Source: Corynebacterium ulcerans
Lineage (GTDB): Bacteria; Actinomycetota; Actinomycetes; Mycobacteriales; Mycobacteriaceae
Direction: 5' to 3'
DNA: 64,000 nucleotides
Assembly: GCF_900187135.1 (NCBI RefSeq)
Contig: NZ_LT906443.1
Location: 1,364,001 to 1,428,000, forward strand
Within the stretch, counting starts at the first letter, position 1. Each line of letters opens with the position of its first letter. Positions 26,641 to 35,633 of the stretch are shown here, piece by piece. Position numbers and translations under genes: made by a program. The notes below the pieces were generated by a model that saw nothing but the letters and a program-made list of their open reading frames with translations, ran no database searches and was not told where the DNA came from.

Positions 26641-28845
26641 GTGAAGAATAAATATTTCTACCGCTCGCTCATTGCGACAACTACCCTCGCCGCACTACTT
26701 CCCGTAACCGGAATACAGGCGGTTGCAGAAGAAACCGCCCCCAGCAGTGCCGTAACCGCACCCAACACTGCAGAAGAAAACACATCCGCATCAGAGACTG
26801 CTGAATCTGATGTAGATAGCACCTCTGACGACTCCAAAGAATCCACCGCACCGGATTCAAGTAACGATAAAGAGAGCACCAACAAGGCCACAAAACCAGA
26901 TGCTGCCCCCTCCCCAAGCAGCAACAATAAGCCAGTAACAACGGAAGCAAAGGAATCCGTAGCAGAGCTAGCAGCGGGCATCGAAAACACCGGGTCACTA
27001 ACGTGGGGAATTCGGACCTCTTTCAACAACTACACCGGTGGGCCCACGTCGGTTTTTGGTGGTGCAAAAGAAAACGAGAGTAAAAATGAGTTTACTTTTG
27101 AACTGGAAAAGACAAGCTATGACCCAAAGACCGAACGCTTTGAAGCCCAGTTTAAAGGTGGCATCCACTATAAGAAGTACTGCAATGGAACCGATACTTG
27201 CGACTTAGATCTAAAATTGGAGAATCCACGCATTGTAATAGCAAAAGAAGGTTCTTTTGTCTATGGAAATGTATCATCTAAGCAATATAAGAAATCAGAA
27301 ACTTATACCAATAACGGTGACGTTCCTATCGCAGAACTTTACACCGCGGGTGCAGATTTTAATCACACAGATACTACTGCCTCTTGGAAAAACATCCCTT
27401 CCACTTTGACTCAAGCTGGCAACAAAATGTTTTCCGAATTTTACAGTGTTGGAAGCGGATTAGCACCAGTCTCTTTCACTTTTGATACCTCAAAGCACCC
27501 AGATATCAAACGGCCAACTTTTGACAACGCAAAGTTCCGAGTAGCAAGCGCTAATTTCAACAACAAGGCGCCGTACGAACTTCATAGAAATATGTTTAGT
27601 TTCAATGGAGAAATACTGCTTGCCACCTCCGGATACAGATTTACTCAACACCAGGGATCAGGTTTAGCCCTGTTAGATCGTGATTTAAATCAAAAGCATT
27701 TCACAGATATTAAAATCAACGAGTATGGGGCAGTAACATTTGACCCAGAAAAAGGGGACTTCTACTACGTATCCAAAAAAGAAGAAAGTACCCGAACTAA
27801 AAAAATATACACTGACGACAAAACAACTTTATTTAAAGTACACGTCGATTCAGAAAAAGGATTCGGAACACCTGAAAAAGTTCACACTTTCGAACAAGGG
27901 ATTACGGCTCTCGGATATCATCCAGGAACAAAAACCGTCGCAATAGTAACTCCCACTCAATTGGGAATTGTAAAACAGGGAGCTTTTACGACTCAATCTT
28001 TGCCCAGTAGTGCAGATCTGCTGAAACAAGAAGGTTTTGAAGAGTACTCGAGTAGTCACGTATACGGGTCTCCTAGCAATATTAATGACCCCTTCGAATT
28101 ATTGCCGATGGATGACGGAACTTTTGTCCTAAATGCAAATGGTGAAGGTAAAAAAGATGGGCAAAAGCTCTATGGTCTTATGGTTTCGATAGATCCCGAT
28201 AAAACGCATGGAGAATTTGCCAAGCTGTTGGCAAATTCCGGCACTTCCGTTGTCAATCTCGCCAGTTCAGCAGCACATAGCAACGGGTCCACCATAGTCA
28301 GAGTAAACAAAAACTCGTATTCGACTCTTTCCTACGCTCAGAGTTTTACATACAGTGACGGAAACCTTTCATTAGCACATGAGCCAGTTCAGACTACTGA
28401 TGTTGCAGGATGGGGAAACCTCTTCATAAATAAAGAGGGACAAGTTATTACCCTAAATGGTGGTACTGGAAAACTTGAATGGCGCGATTCCCAAACCTTC
28501 AAGCCGCTCGATGGTATAGATCCTGTCGCTATCCCTAACGGAGATAAAACTTACGAACATATTCATGGCCCAATCCTTCAACTTGATGAGGGAACCTTCT
28601 ATGTGCCGTCTTATGATGCCTCTGAAGGCGAAGGAAACGAGACTTATTCGCTTCGGAAAGTCTATGATCCGAAATTCGTTCCTTCCGTTAAAGACACAAA
28701 TAAGCAGGAAGACCTCTTAAAAGAAGACCTCGAAGATTCCAAACCATCCACACCGATCTGGCAAATCGTGCTTAGTGTCCTTGGCGGTCTTGGATTAGTC
28801 GGCGCCTTAGTAGGGTTCCTCTTCCAGACTTTTATTGCTCGTTAG
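26641..28845 (+). CDS. Surface-exposed HtaA-domain (haem-binding type) protein with C-terminal propeller-like region
   Basis: A 734-residue exported protein. Residues 1-28 are a signal peptide (cleavage near AVA). Residues ~30-105 are an acidic Ser/Thr/Pro-rich spacer. Residues ~115-290 resemble the HtaA domain of corynebacterial haem-uptake proteins (LTWGIRTSFNNYTGGPTSVFGG start, a sequence rich in Tyr, with a cysteine pair YCNGTDTC). Residues ~310-680 look like repeated short beta segments, perhaps a propeller. A membrane helix and short tail end the protein (IWQIVLSVLGGLGLVGALVG). GTG 26641 follows AGGAAAG. Base composition is more AT-rich than the neighbours. An upstream DtxR-like box supports a role in haem-iron uptake; partners (hmuTUV) are not in the window. 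Confidence 0.75.
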   Translation: MKNKYFYRSLIATTTLAALLPVTGIQAVAEETAPSSAVTAPNTAEENTSASETAESDVDSTSDDSKESTAPDSSNDKESTNKATKPDAAPSPSSNNKPVTTEAKESVAELAAGIENTGSLTWGIRTSFNNYTGGPTSVFGGAKENESKNEFTFELEKTSYDPKTERFEAQFKGGIHYKKYCNGTDTCDLDLKLENPRIVIAKEGSFVYGNVSSKQYKKSETYTNNGDVPIAELYTAGADFNHTDTTASWKNIPSTLTQAGNKMFSEFYSVGSGLAPVSFTFDTSKHPDIKRPTFDNAKFRVASANFNNKAPYELHRNMFSFNGEILLATSGYRFTQHQGSGLALLDRDLNQKHFTDIKINEYGAVTFDPEKGDFYYVSKKEESTRTKKIYTDDKTTLFKVHVDSEKGFGTPEKVHTFEQGITALGYHPGTKTVAIVTPTQLGIVKQGAFTTQSLPSSADLLKQEGFEEYSSSHVYGSPSNINDPFELLPMDDGTFVLNANGEGKKDGQKLYGLMVSIDPDKTHGEFAKLLANSGTSVVNLASSAAHSNGSTIVRVNKNSYSTLSYAQSFTYSDGNLSLAHEPVQTTDVAGWGNLFINKEGQVITLNGGTGKLEWRDSQTFKPLDGIDPVAIPNGDKTYEHIHGPILQLDEGTFYVPSYDASEGEGNETYSLRKVYDPKFVPSVKDTNKQEDLLKEDLEDSKPSTPIWQIVLSVLGGLGLVGALVGFLFQTFIAR

Positions 28846-28899
28846 CTTTTAGTTCACTCGCGGAGTCAGATTCTATATATCTGCGTTATGAACAAAGCT

Positions 28900-28940
28900 A
28901 AGGGGGTTTCCCACCTATTTTTACGGTGGGAAACCCCCTT
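28900..28940. terminator. Bidirectional terminator between the HtaA-domain gene and dps
   Basis: A 16-bp perfect stem, AAGGGGGTTTCCCACC (28900-28915) with its complement at 28925-28940, and a 9-nt loop. T/A-rich tails lie on both sides, which suits two convergent genes. Confidence 0.9.
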
Positions 28941-28952
28941 AAAAAATTTTCT

Positions 28953-29444
28953 TTACAAGTTCCCGTTGTCGTCAACGATGTGCTCGCGCACGAACCATTG
29001 GAACTTCTCTAGTTCAGCCGCTTGGCCGATGTACATATCTTCAGTCACTGGATCGAGATCGCCGGCGCTAGCCATGGATTCGCGAACTCCCTCCAGAACC
29101 TTGGTGTATACATTGTTCAGTTCCGTGAGGTGGTCGTGAGTGCTTGCGCTGTTGATTGTGTATTCCAGTGGCTTGCGGTTTTCCACATGGCCGGCTGGTG
29201 TACCGATGGGGGATCCGCCCAGGGTGGCGATTCGTTCTGCTATTTCATCGGCATAGCCGCGCACGATGTCGACCTGGGGGTCGATCATCTCGTGGACCGC
29301 GATGAAGTTTTGTCCGTGGACATTCCAATGGGCGTGCTTGAGGATGAGATGAAGATCGTTATAGTCGGTGAGCCGCTCCTGCAGGTGATCGATAAGCTGC
29401 TTGGCGTCTGCTTCATTGATTCCTGGAACAGTGAAATTCTTCAT
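28953..29444 (-). CDS. dps: Dps ferritin-like DNA-protection protein
   Basis: A 163-residue four-helix-bundle protein. The ferroxidase-site ligands of Dps dimers are visible in HAHWNVHGQNFIAVHEMID, and helix four carries EKFQWFVREHI. Twelve subunits form a shell that oxidises and stores iron and shields DNA from peroxide. There is no long lysine-rich N-terminal tail. Regulation is not visible: the 74 bp between this gene and nei hold no clear OxyR or DtxR site. Confidence 0.92.
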   Translation of the reverse strand: MKNFTVPGINEADAKQLIDHLQERLTDYNDLHLILKHAHWNVHGQNFIAVHEMIDPQVDIVRGYADEIAERIATLGGSPIGTPAGHVENRKPLEYTINSASTHDHLTELNNVYTKVLEGVRESMASAGDLDPVTEDMYIGQAAELEKFQWFVREHIVDDNGNL

Positions 29445-29518
29445 GAGCCCTATAATACACTCTACTTTTTAATAAGCAAGGTTTGTTAGGGTTTCCGTAT
29501 TTATCTATGATGGATGGT

Positions 29519-30328
29519 ATGCCAGAAGGCCACGTCATTCATAGGCTCGCCCACGAGCTCAATAAGCATTTCCAGGGGAAAGCGCCACGTGTCACGTCTC
29601 CCCAAGGGAGATTCGCCGCAGAAGCTGCCCTTATCCACACCACGCCACTTCATCAGGCTCATGCATGGGGTAAACACCTTTTCCTTGAATTCGATGCACC
29701 CACGCCAGAACACATTGTGCACATTCATTTAGGGCTTATCGGAAGCCTGCATTTTGACCCGATTGACGAGCTCAAGGGGCAGATCCGGCTGCGGATAGAG
29801 AACGATGGGGTAGCGGCAAACCTACGGGGACCGCAGTGGTGCCGCCTCATTACGACGGAAGAGATGGAGGTGGCCGTCGGCAAGCTTGGGTCAGACCCGC
29901 TGCGTCCAGACTCAAATCTCAGCGTCGTACGGCAGCGTGTCGCGCGTTCACGGAAATCAATTGGATCGTTGCTCATGGACCAGCATCTTTTTGCTGGGGT
30001 GGGGAATATCTACCGTGCAGAATCGCTCTTTCGACTAGGGATAAGCCCCTTCTTACCCGGCCGCGAGGTGGAAAATCTTGACGCCATCTGGGAAGACTTG
30101 GTGTATCTCATGCAGGAAGGAGTGCGGGTAGGGCGTATCGACACCGTCCGACCTGAACACACACCTCAAGCCATGGGCCGAGCACCCCGTAAAGACGATC
30201 ATGGTGGGGAAGTGTACGTGTATCGCCGCTTGGGTCAGCCCTGTTATGTATGCGGCACGCCGATCAGCGGGCAGGTGATGGAAGGGCGAAACCTCTTCTG
30301 GTGTCCCACCTGCCAGCCCCAGCCATAG
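29519..30328 (+). CDS. nei: Fpg/Nei-family DNA glycosylase/AP lyase
   Basis: A 269-residue enzyme starting at ATG 29519, which gives MPEGHVIHRLA. The catalytic proline must be residue 2, so the longer frame from 29483 is excluded. The protein has the Fpg/Nei N-terminal fold, an H2TH region (SIGSLLMDQHLFAGVGNIYRAE) and a C-terminal zinc finger with CYVC and CPTC. MPEGH is typical of Nei2-like endonuclease VIII in actinobacteria. It excises oxidised pyrimidines and cleaves the backbone at the site. It is divergent from dps, another oxidative-damage gene. Confidence 0.88.
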   Translation: MPEGHVIHRLAHELNKHFQGKAPRVTSPQGRFAAEAALIHTTPLHQAHAWGKHLFLEFDAPTPEHIVHIHLGLIGSLHFDPIDELKGQIRLRIENDGVAANLRGPQWCRLITTEEMEVAVGKLGSDPLRPDSNLSVVRQRVARSRKSIGSLLMDQHLFAGVGNIYRAESLFRLGISPFLPGREVENLDAIWEDLVYLMQEGVRVGRIDTVRPEHTPQAMGRAPRKDDHGGEVYVYRRLGQPCYVCGTPISGQVMEGRNLFWCPTCQPQP

Positions 30329-30391
30329 TCCCACCCACAATGGCGCCGAAATCGCCACAGACCCTATAGCGCACGGGTTATCCTATGGAGC

Positions 30392-31894
30392 ATGCATGCT
30401 TATTCCGTCGCAGACATTCGTGCAGCCGAGAATCCCCTTATCCAAGCCGCCAAACCTGATGCACTGATGAGACAAGCAGCACAGGCGGTCGCCGAGGCAG
30501 CCCTGTGTATGATTCCTCATACACCAGCAAAAATACTGGTCATGGCGGGTAGCGGCGGCAATGGAGGCGATGGACTTTACGCTGGCGCACTACTCGCGCA
30601 GCTCGGACACACGGTCCACGCGGTCTTAACGTCCTCTTCGGCTCACGCACCAGCGCTTGCGGCCTTTGAACAAGCAGGCGGAGTACTAGCACCACTCATG
30701 GATGCAGACCTGGTGATCGACGCAATCATCGGACTGGGAGGAACCGCTGGACTGCGAAACAAAGCCTGGGATATCTGGCAGGAAGCAGTGGCACAGGGGC
30801 CTGCGATACTCGCCGTCGACGTCCCTTCCGGCGTAGATTCCGATACCGGATCAGTCGGCCCCAACGCCGCCTGCGTGACTGCAGACGTAACCATAACCTT
30901 TGGAGCCGCCCGCATTGCACATGCTGTCTCTCCGCGTTGCGGCGAGGTTCTCGTTGTCGATATAGACGCTGGACAGTCACTTACACAGGCTCTTTCCACA
31001 AAGAACCCCGCGGTCGAGTTCTTCCAAACACTCCAGCGGAGTCGTTTCTCTTGGCCAGGTCGTTTTCTGCGCCCTGAGCCTCTGCACATCACGGAGCCCT
31101 TGGAGCCAGCGGCTGACCACAATAAATACAGCGGGGGAGTAGTTGGTGTTATTGCTGGCTCGGAGACGTACCCCGGCGCGGCTGTTCTCACCGCTACGGC
31201 GGCGGTGCACGCCACGCCTTCGATGGTGCGCTTCGTCGGTTCGTGCGCGCGGGATGTGGTTCGTGCGCGTCCCGAGGTAGCGGCTACGGAAATGCTTATC
31301 GACGCCGGCCGCGTCCAAGCCTGGGCCTATGGCCCCGGCGCGGGCGACACGGATTGGTTATCTGACCTGCTCCAGCGACCAGAACCACTCATCATCGATG
31401 CCGACGGCATCACCCACTTAGCCCAAGAATCCGAGCTACGTAACCTCCTGGCTCGTCGTAGCGCTCATGGGTGGCAGACCTTGCTTACTCCACACGAGGG
31501 AGAGTTCGTGCGACTAGCCGCACGGTATACCGCCATCCGAGATGTTCATGAGGATCGGATAGGCGCAGTCCAGGATCTGGCAGAGGCGTTAGGGTGTCAG
31601 GTGCTCTTGAAAGGTCGGGTCACGATCATCGGATCAGCCGATTCCGTGGTGTGTATCAATGCCGGACACTCCTGGGCTGCGACCCCCGGCAGCGGTGACG
31701 TGCTCACTGGTCTCATAGGCGCCTGGGTCGCCCATTCTGGCATGGGTGTTGTTCCTCTTTGTGTGTCCATCCATGCCATGGCTGCGTGGTTGTCTGCACA
31801 AACGGACTATGGCCCAGCTCCCACGTGGGCGGCAAAAATCGCTGATTTTATTCCGCAGGCAACGGCCGCTTTACTGAGCCAGCACAGCAGTTAA
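30392..31894 (+). CDS. nnr: Bifunctional NAD(P)H-hydrate epimerase / ADP-dependent dehydratase
   Basis: A 500-residue repair enzyme. Residues ~1-215 are the YjeF N-terminal epimerase domain (MRQAAQAVAEAA, GSGGNGGDGLYAGALLA, AVDVPSGVDSDTG). Residues ~235-495 are the dehydratase domain, with a ribokinase-like ATP/ADP site (TPHEGEFVRLA, then TPGSGDVLTGLIGAW). It restores hydrated NADH and NADPH. Its stop overlaps the stop of the convergent VanZ-like gene (TTAA shared at 31891-31894), so no separate terminator exists between them. Confidence 0.93.
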   Translation: MHAYSVADIRAAENPLIQAAKPDALMRQAAQAVAEAALCMIPHTPAKILVMAGSGGNGGDGLYAGALLAQLGHTVHAVLTSSSAHAPALAAFEQAGGVLAPLMDADLVIDAIIGLGGTAGLRNKAWDIWQEAVAQGPAILAVDVPSGVDSDTGSVGPNAACVTADVTITFGAARIAHAVSPRCGEVLVVDIDAGQSLTQALSTKNPAVEFFQTLQRSRFSWPGRFLRPEPLHITEPLEPAADHNKYSGGVVGVIAGSETYPGAAVLTATAAVHATPSMVRFVGSCARDVVRARPEVAATEMLIDAGRVQAWAYGPGAGDTDWLSDLLQRPEPLIIDADGITHLAQESELRNLLARRSAHGWQTLLTPHEGEFVRLAARYTAIRDVHEDRIGAVQDLAEALGCQVLLKGRVTIIGSADSVVCINAGHSWAATPGSGDVLTGLIGAWVAHSGMGVVPLCVSIHAMAAWLSAQTDYGPAPTWAAKIADFIPQATAALLSQHSS

Positions 31895-32412
31895 AAGACA
31901 ACGGAGAGCACCATTTCTGCAAGGACGCACAGGGCACCCACCAGGAAAAGTGTGACCACAAAACCGCGTCCACGGTACCCCAGGATCCGGGCAAAGCATG
32001 CACCCAAAAAGGCTCCGACCGTATTGCATACAACATCATCTACGTCCGTGTATCCGATAGCGTAGACGTATTGAGCAACCTCTATTCCCACGCTCACAAG
32101 GAACCCGAGCAGCGTAGAAAAGACTATGGGTATCCGCCAGCGCCCAGCGACGATGGTGACTAGGAGGAAACCAAAGGGGATAAAGAGCGCCACGTTTCCC
32201 ACCGCATCTAACCAGGGCGCGTACCACAGCGTGGGGTTGCTCCAGGCGTCGAAAAGCTGGAGATCAATAGAACGATTCCGGTGCGCCTCGGTGCTCCAGA
32301 AACCGCCAAACGAATAGGTTCCTTTCATCAAAGTCAGCGCAAATACCACGGCTAGCGCCGCCACAAGCGTCGCCGACGCTACCTTCACAGAGCCCATTCG
32401 TTGCAAAACCAT
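31891..32412 (-). CDS. VanZ-like membrane protein (copy 1)
   Basis: A 173-residue protein from ATG 32412; the frame extends to TTG 32517 but the extra 35 residues are polar and have no ribosome site. It has a first membrane helix (VASATLVAALAVVFALTLM), the extracellular AHRNRSIDLQLF segment, and three further helices with GNVALFIPFGFLLV, VSVGIEVAQY and YTDVDDVVCNTVGAFLGA. These are the VanZ family landmarks. The original VanZ raises teicoplanin resistance; the role of chromosomal relatives is unknown. A paralogue is at 47451-48014. Confidence 0.78.
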   Translation of the reverse strand: MVLQRMGSVKVASATLVAALAVVFALTLMKGTYSFGGFWSTEAHRNRSIDLQLFDAWSNPTLWYAPWLDAVGNVALFIPFGFLLVTIVAGRWRIPIVFSTLLGFLVSVGIEVAQYVYAIGYTDVDDVVCNTVGAFLGACFARILGYRGRGFVVTLFLVGALCVLAEMVLSVVF

Positions 32413-32554
32413 GCTGGCCACCCTAGGTAGGGAGTCTGGCAATAGACTGGCCGTTTCCTTGCTACAACCTTGGTGCTCTACCTTTACAGCTTCAACTCCA
32501 CCCCATGCCTTATGCAAACGTTTCTAGCTCAACGTTCCTAGCTCTCTGAAACGC

Positions 32555-32588
32555 AAAAGCTGGCAGAGCCTATGCCCTGCCAGCTTTT
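32555..32588 (-). terminator. Terminator of the YhgE/Pip-like gene
   Basis: AAAAGCTGGCAG (32555-32566) pairs with CTGCCAGCTTTT (32577-32588) around a 10-nt loop. On the minus strand the stem ends in TTTT. Confidence 0.85.
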
Positions 32589-32604
32589 TAAAGTCCCACC
32601 TGCA

Positions 32605-34548
32605 TTAGACCAACACAGGTTCTTGGGTCTCAGCAGAGGAGTCGTTGCCGTGTTCCTCGCGCAGCTTCTTCACTCGCGCAGCCCGAACCACAAGGGTAAT
32701 GGCTAGCGGAATGAGGGTGAAGGCGAGAAGAACCAGAACGGCTACTACATAGGAACCGTTGAGTTCTCCCTGCGATGCCTGAACAAAGGCGTTGCGCGCA
32801 TAGGTCATCGGGGTGATCGGGTGGAACACCTGGAAGAAGGACGGAACCGTAGCCAGCGGCCACACGCCGCCGAAGGAGAACATCCCAAAGGCAAAGGCCG
32901 CGAGGATCGCTATGCCACCAGTAAAGCGACCGAGCAAAGCCCGCAGCATCTGGTTTGTTGCGGCAGCCGCGGTGGCTGTGAGCAAGAATCCTAGGGCGAT
33001 ACCCGCAGCAGAAGCCGGTTTCCAGCCCACGAGAGATGCTCCTGCAGCGAGCACTGCAAGGGTAATCACACCGATTCCAGCAAGACCAGCGAAGGACTTC
33101 AGCGTCGGGCCGACAAAAGCGGAACGACGATCAGTGCCAAAAACGTGGGGGATAAGGATCGCAGCCATAGCCATGAGGAGGAAGCCGAAGACCATCACGA
33201 TCAGCATCGAGGCGCCACCGGAGAGAGACTTGACCGTAGGGTCATGAGAGTCCACCACGGTTTGCACCGGGTTAGAGTTGTTCTCTTTATAAACGATGGG
33301 CACGGAAACCTGCTTTGCGGATGCTTCCACATTCTTGGCGCTTGGCGCGGTGGAAGCGCCTTCGCCGAGCTTGCCAGCCAACTGCGAGGTTCCGTCTTTC
33401 AACTTCATGGATCCGTCGTGGAGTTGCTGGGTGCCGTCGGCAAGCTTGGTGGTGCCGTCGGCAAGCTTGCCTGCACCCTCATTGAGTTTGACAGCACCGG
33501 TGTTGAGCCGTTCGATGCCATCTTTGAGTTTGAGAACGCCACCATAGTACTCGGAGTTAGGGTCGCTGAGCATAGTCGCTAGGGTAGCGGTGCCGTTTTT
33601 CAGTTTGTGCAGCTGAGCTACCTGGTTATCAGGATTATTGGCATCAAACTTAGTGGCCAATTCCTGCACCTTGTTGGCTTGCTCCACAGCTCCGATTGCA
33701 CGGAGTGCGTCTGCCGCCTGTTGCAATTGTGGTGCCGCGTTCTGTGCAGTGGTCAGTACGGGGATGAGGGTATCTGTAAGCTTGCCGACGCCCGCATCAA
33801 TCTGCTGTGCACCATCACCCAGGCGAGCGGTGCCCTGTGCTAGGCGACCAGCACCAGCAGCAAGTTGGGAGCTACCGTCTACGAGTTGGGAGGTGCCGTC
33901 GGAAAGCTGATGAGCGCCACCGTTAAGTTGCTGCGCACCAGACATACCCTTAGCCAAACCCGCCTGTAGTTTGCCGGCACCCTCATCAAGCTTTGCGGAT
34001 CCATCAGCGGCGCGGGTCAGACCGCCACCGAGGTTATTCACACCGTTGAGGAGCTTCTTGGCATAAGACTCCGAGATTGAGGCAGACACAGCTTGCTGAA
34101 TCTTAGGCACAAGTCCACCGGTGAGCACCGAACCATTGGTGCCGTTGAAGTCGTTATAAGAGATCGTGATCTCTGGGTTGGTAGGCTTTTCCGCCAACAA
34201 AGTGTTGACGTTAGCGGAGAAAGACTCCGGAATGGTCACCGTGAACAGGTATTTACCGCTGTCCAGGCCCTTCTTAGCCTCGTTGGCATCAACTTCACGG
34301 AAAGCCAGATAGTCGCGAGCCAACAGCCCCTTGACCACCTTGTCGCCATAGCGCTCAAATTCACCGTTACGAGTCGCACCAGCATCCTCATTAACCACAG
34401 CGAGGTCCACCGAACGCAGATTTTTAGTGGGATCCCACATGGCCCACATATAAACAACTGAAGCAACCACGGGGAGAAGCAGGAATACCACGGCGCACAG
34501 CCGCTTCCAGCTGAAGTGCCTCGTGGCCTGAGACGTAAGTTGAGACAT
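32605..34548 (-). CDS. YhgE/Pip-family membrane protein
   Basis: A 647-residue protein. One N-terminal helix (LCAVVFLLLPVVASVVYMW) is followed by a large extracellular region, and five predicted helices lie near the C-terminus (from SGGASMLIVMVFGFLLMAM on). The extracellular part (~185-400) carries many repeats of the type L-x-D/E-G-x-x-x-L (for example QLSDGTSQLVDGSSQL and KLADGTTKLADGTQQL), the tell-tale of YhgE/Pip proteins, which includes the phage infection protein of lactococci. Some relatives act with type VII secretion (EsaA) or as ABC-2-like exporters. GGAGGA is 7 nt before ATG 34548. Function is unknown. Confidence 0.85.
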   Translation of the reverse strand: MSQLTSQATRHFSWKRLCAVVFLLLPVVASVVYMWAMWDPTKNLRSVDLAVVNEDAGATRNGEFERYGDKVVKGLLARDYLAFREVDANEAKKGLDSGKYLFTVTIPESFSANVNTLLAEKPTNPEITISYNDFNGTNGSVLTGGLVPKIQQAVSASISESYAKKLLNGVNNLGGGLTRAADGSAKLDEGAGKLQAGLAKGMSGAQQLNGGAHQLSDGTSQLVDGSSQLAAGAGRLAQGTARLGDGAQQIDAGVGKLTDTLIPVLTTAQNAAPQLQQAADALRAIGAVEQANKVQELATKFDANNPDNQVAQLHKLKNGTATLATMLSDPNSEYYGGVLKLKDGIERLNTGAVKLNEGAGKLADGTTKLADGTQQLHDGSMKLKDGTSQLAGKLGEGASTAPSAKNVEASAKQVSVPIVYKENNSNPVQTVVDSHDPTVKSLSGGASMLIVMVFGFLLMAMAAILIPHVFGTDRRSAFVGPTLKSFAGLAGIGVITLAVLAAGASLVGWKPASAAGIALGFLLTATAAAATNQMLRALLGRFTGGIAILAAFAFGMFSFGGVWPLATVPSFFQVFHPITPMTYARNAFVQASQGELNGSYVVAVLVLLAFTLIPLAITLVVRAARVKKLREEHGNDSSAETQEPVLV

Positions 34549-35057
34549 GAGGGAATCCTCCGGTTTTAGAATTAAATACCGGACAATTATTGCCTATGCG
34601 GTTTTGTATCTAAAACCAAAACAGTGTGGCGCAGTCAAAAAAGCACCCCCGACACACCCCTACATCACATAAAACTAGCAGGCCTGTCAGCTTTTAAAAT
34701 TCAAGAAAACATGCCTTAACCTGCTGAATCATTATCAGGGAATTGTCCTCGCCACACTGATACAAGCCCCTGTCTATGCGCCTACCGCCACCCCCTACGC
34801 GTGACAGTAATTACACCCTACAAAGCCCGCAAAACTAGCTCAACAATAAAATCGGCCACCATCTTGGAAACACATCAGGATTCTTCCCAGCTCATGTACC
34901 TAGCTGGACCCAGCGTTGCACACCTGCCGTCATTGTTCAGCTGAGAAAAGTCCTTCTCAGCCTCCTACCACATGGGATACTAGAAGGACGGAAAATTTAG
35001 GAGCCCTGCCACATTGCAGTCACTACGACACGCTGCAACAACTTTGAGGACTACAAC
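34549..35057. other. 509-bp divergent intergenic region with inverted repeats
   Basis: It contains the promoters of the yhgE-like gene (left) and the 35058 membrane protein (right). A 9-bp inverted repeat GGTTTTAGA/TCTAAAACC spans 34562-34617 (38-bp spacer) just upstream of the yhgE-like start and could be an operator or an mRNA leader stem. GTCCTTCT/AGAAGGAC (34950-34957 with 34982-34989) lies before the right-hand gene. I see no ORF with a ribosome site in it. Confidence 0.5.
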
Positions 35058-35567
35058 ATGGTGACCAAACCAGAATTCTTCTTTGATCAATTCCTATGGT
35101 CAACCTTCATTCTCGTCTTACTTCCCACTGCAATAGCACTATCATCTATCTGCGCGCGGGAATCACGACACCATCGATCGAATCTGAAATCGATCTTTTT
35201 CGTCGGCTTTTTCATAGGCTTCCTCACTGCTACACTATGGCTGTCATGGAGCCCCAGCACTCCGATAAGCAGGGTCTTCACCTATGGCGCACCTGTAGAT
35301 TTTTCCGCATGGCAGGTTATGGGATGTGGCATAACGCTCATAGTTCTCAATGCGCTGTTTCTTAGCCGCACCGTGCGAACGCCCTACAGCCCCCTAAGTT
35401 TCTCCGTCTGCACCGCTGCCGGATTTGCCACTGCCTTTTCGCTAGATGTTTCTTTCGGGGTATCCACCCAAGAAGGCGTCGGCATCCTTTTGTCATATGT
35501 TGGCGTAGGAATACTTTTATTAATCACCAATTCGATCTCCAGGATGGTCCTCTCCCGGATCCAGTAA
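35058..35567 (+). CDS. Four-helix membrane protein, unknown function
   Basis: A 169-residue protein with four predicted membrane helices (FLWSTFILVLLPTAIALSSI, IFFVGFFIGFLTATLWL, VMGCGITLIVLNALFL and VGILLSYVGVGILLLI) and small polar loops. GAGGA lies upstream of ATG 35058. It is a single gene closed by a shared terminator. No family recognised and no charged catalytic motif visible. Confidence 0.7.
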   Translation: MVTKPEFFFDQFLWSTFILVLLPTAIALSSICARESRHHRSNLKSIFFVGFFIGFLTATLWLSWSPSTPISRVFTYGAPVDFSAWQVMGCGITLIVLNALFLSRTVRTPYSPLSFSVCTAAGFATAFSLDVSFGVSTQEGVGILLSYVGVGILLLITNSISRMVLSRIQ

Positions 35568-35591
35568 TCAATCCTGCATAGCCAAAAACAA

Positions 35592-35618
35592 GGCCGGGCT
35601 CTTTTACCGAGCCCGGCC
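35592..35618. terminator. Bidirectional terminator between 35058 gene and leuS
   Basis: GGCCGGGCTC (35592-35601) pairs perfectly with GAGCCCGGCC (35609-35618) around TTTTACC. It lies 24 bp past the left stop and 15 bp before the leuS stop. Confidence 0.85.
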
Positions 35619-35633
35619 AGTTGCATGTCTGCG

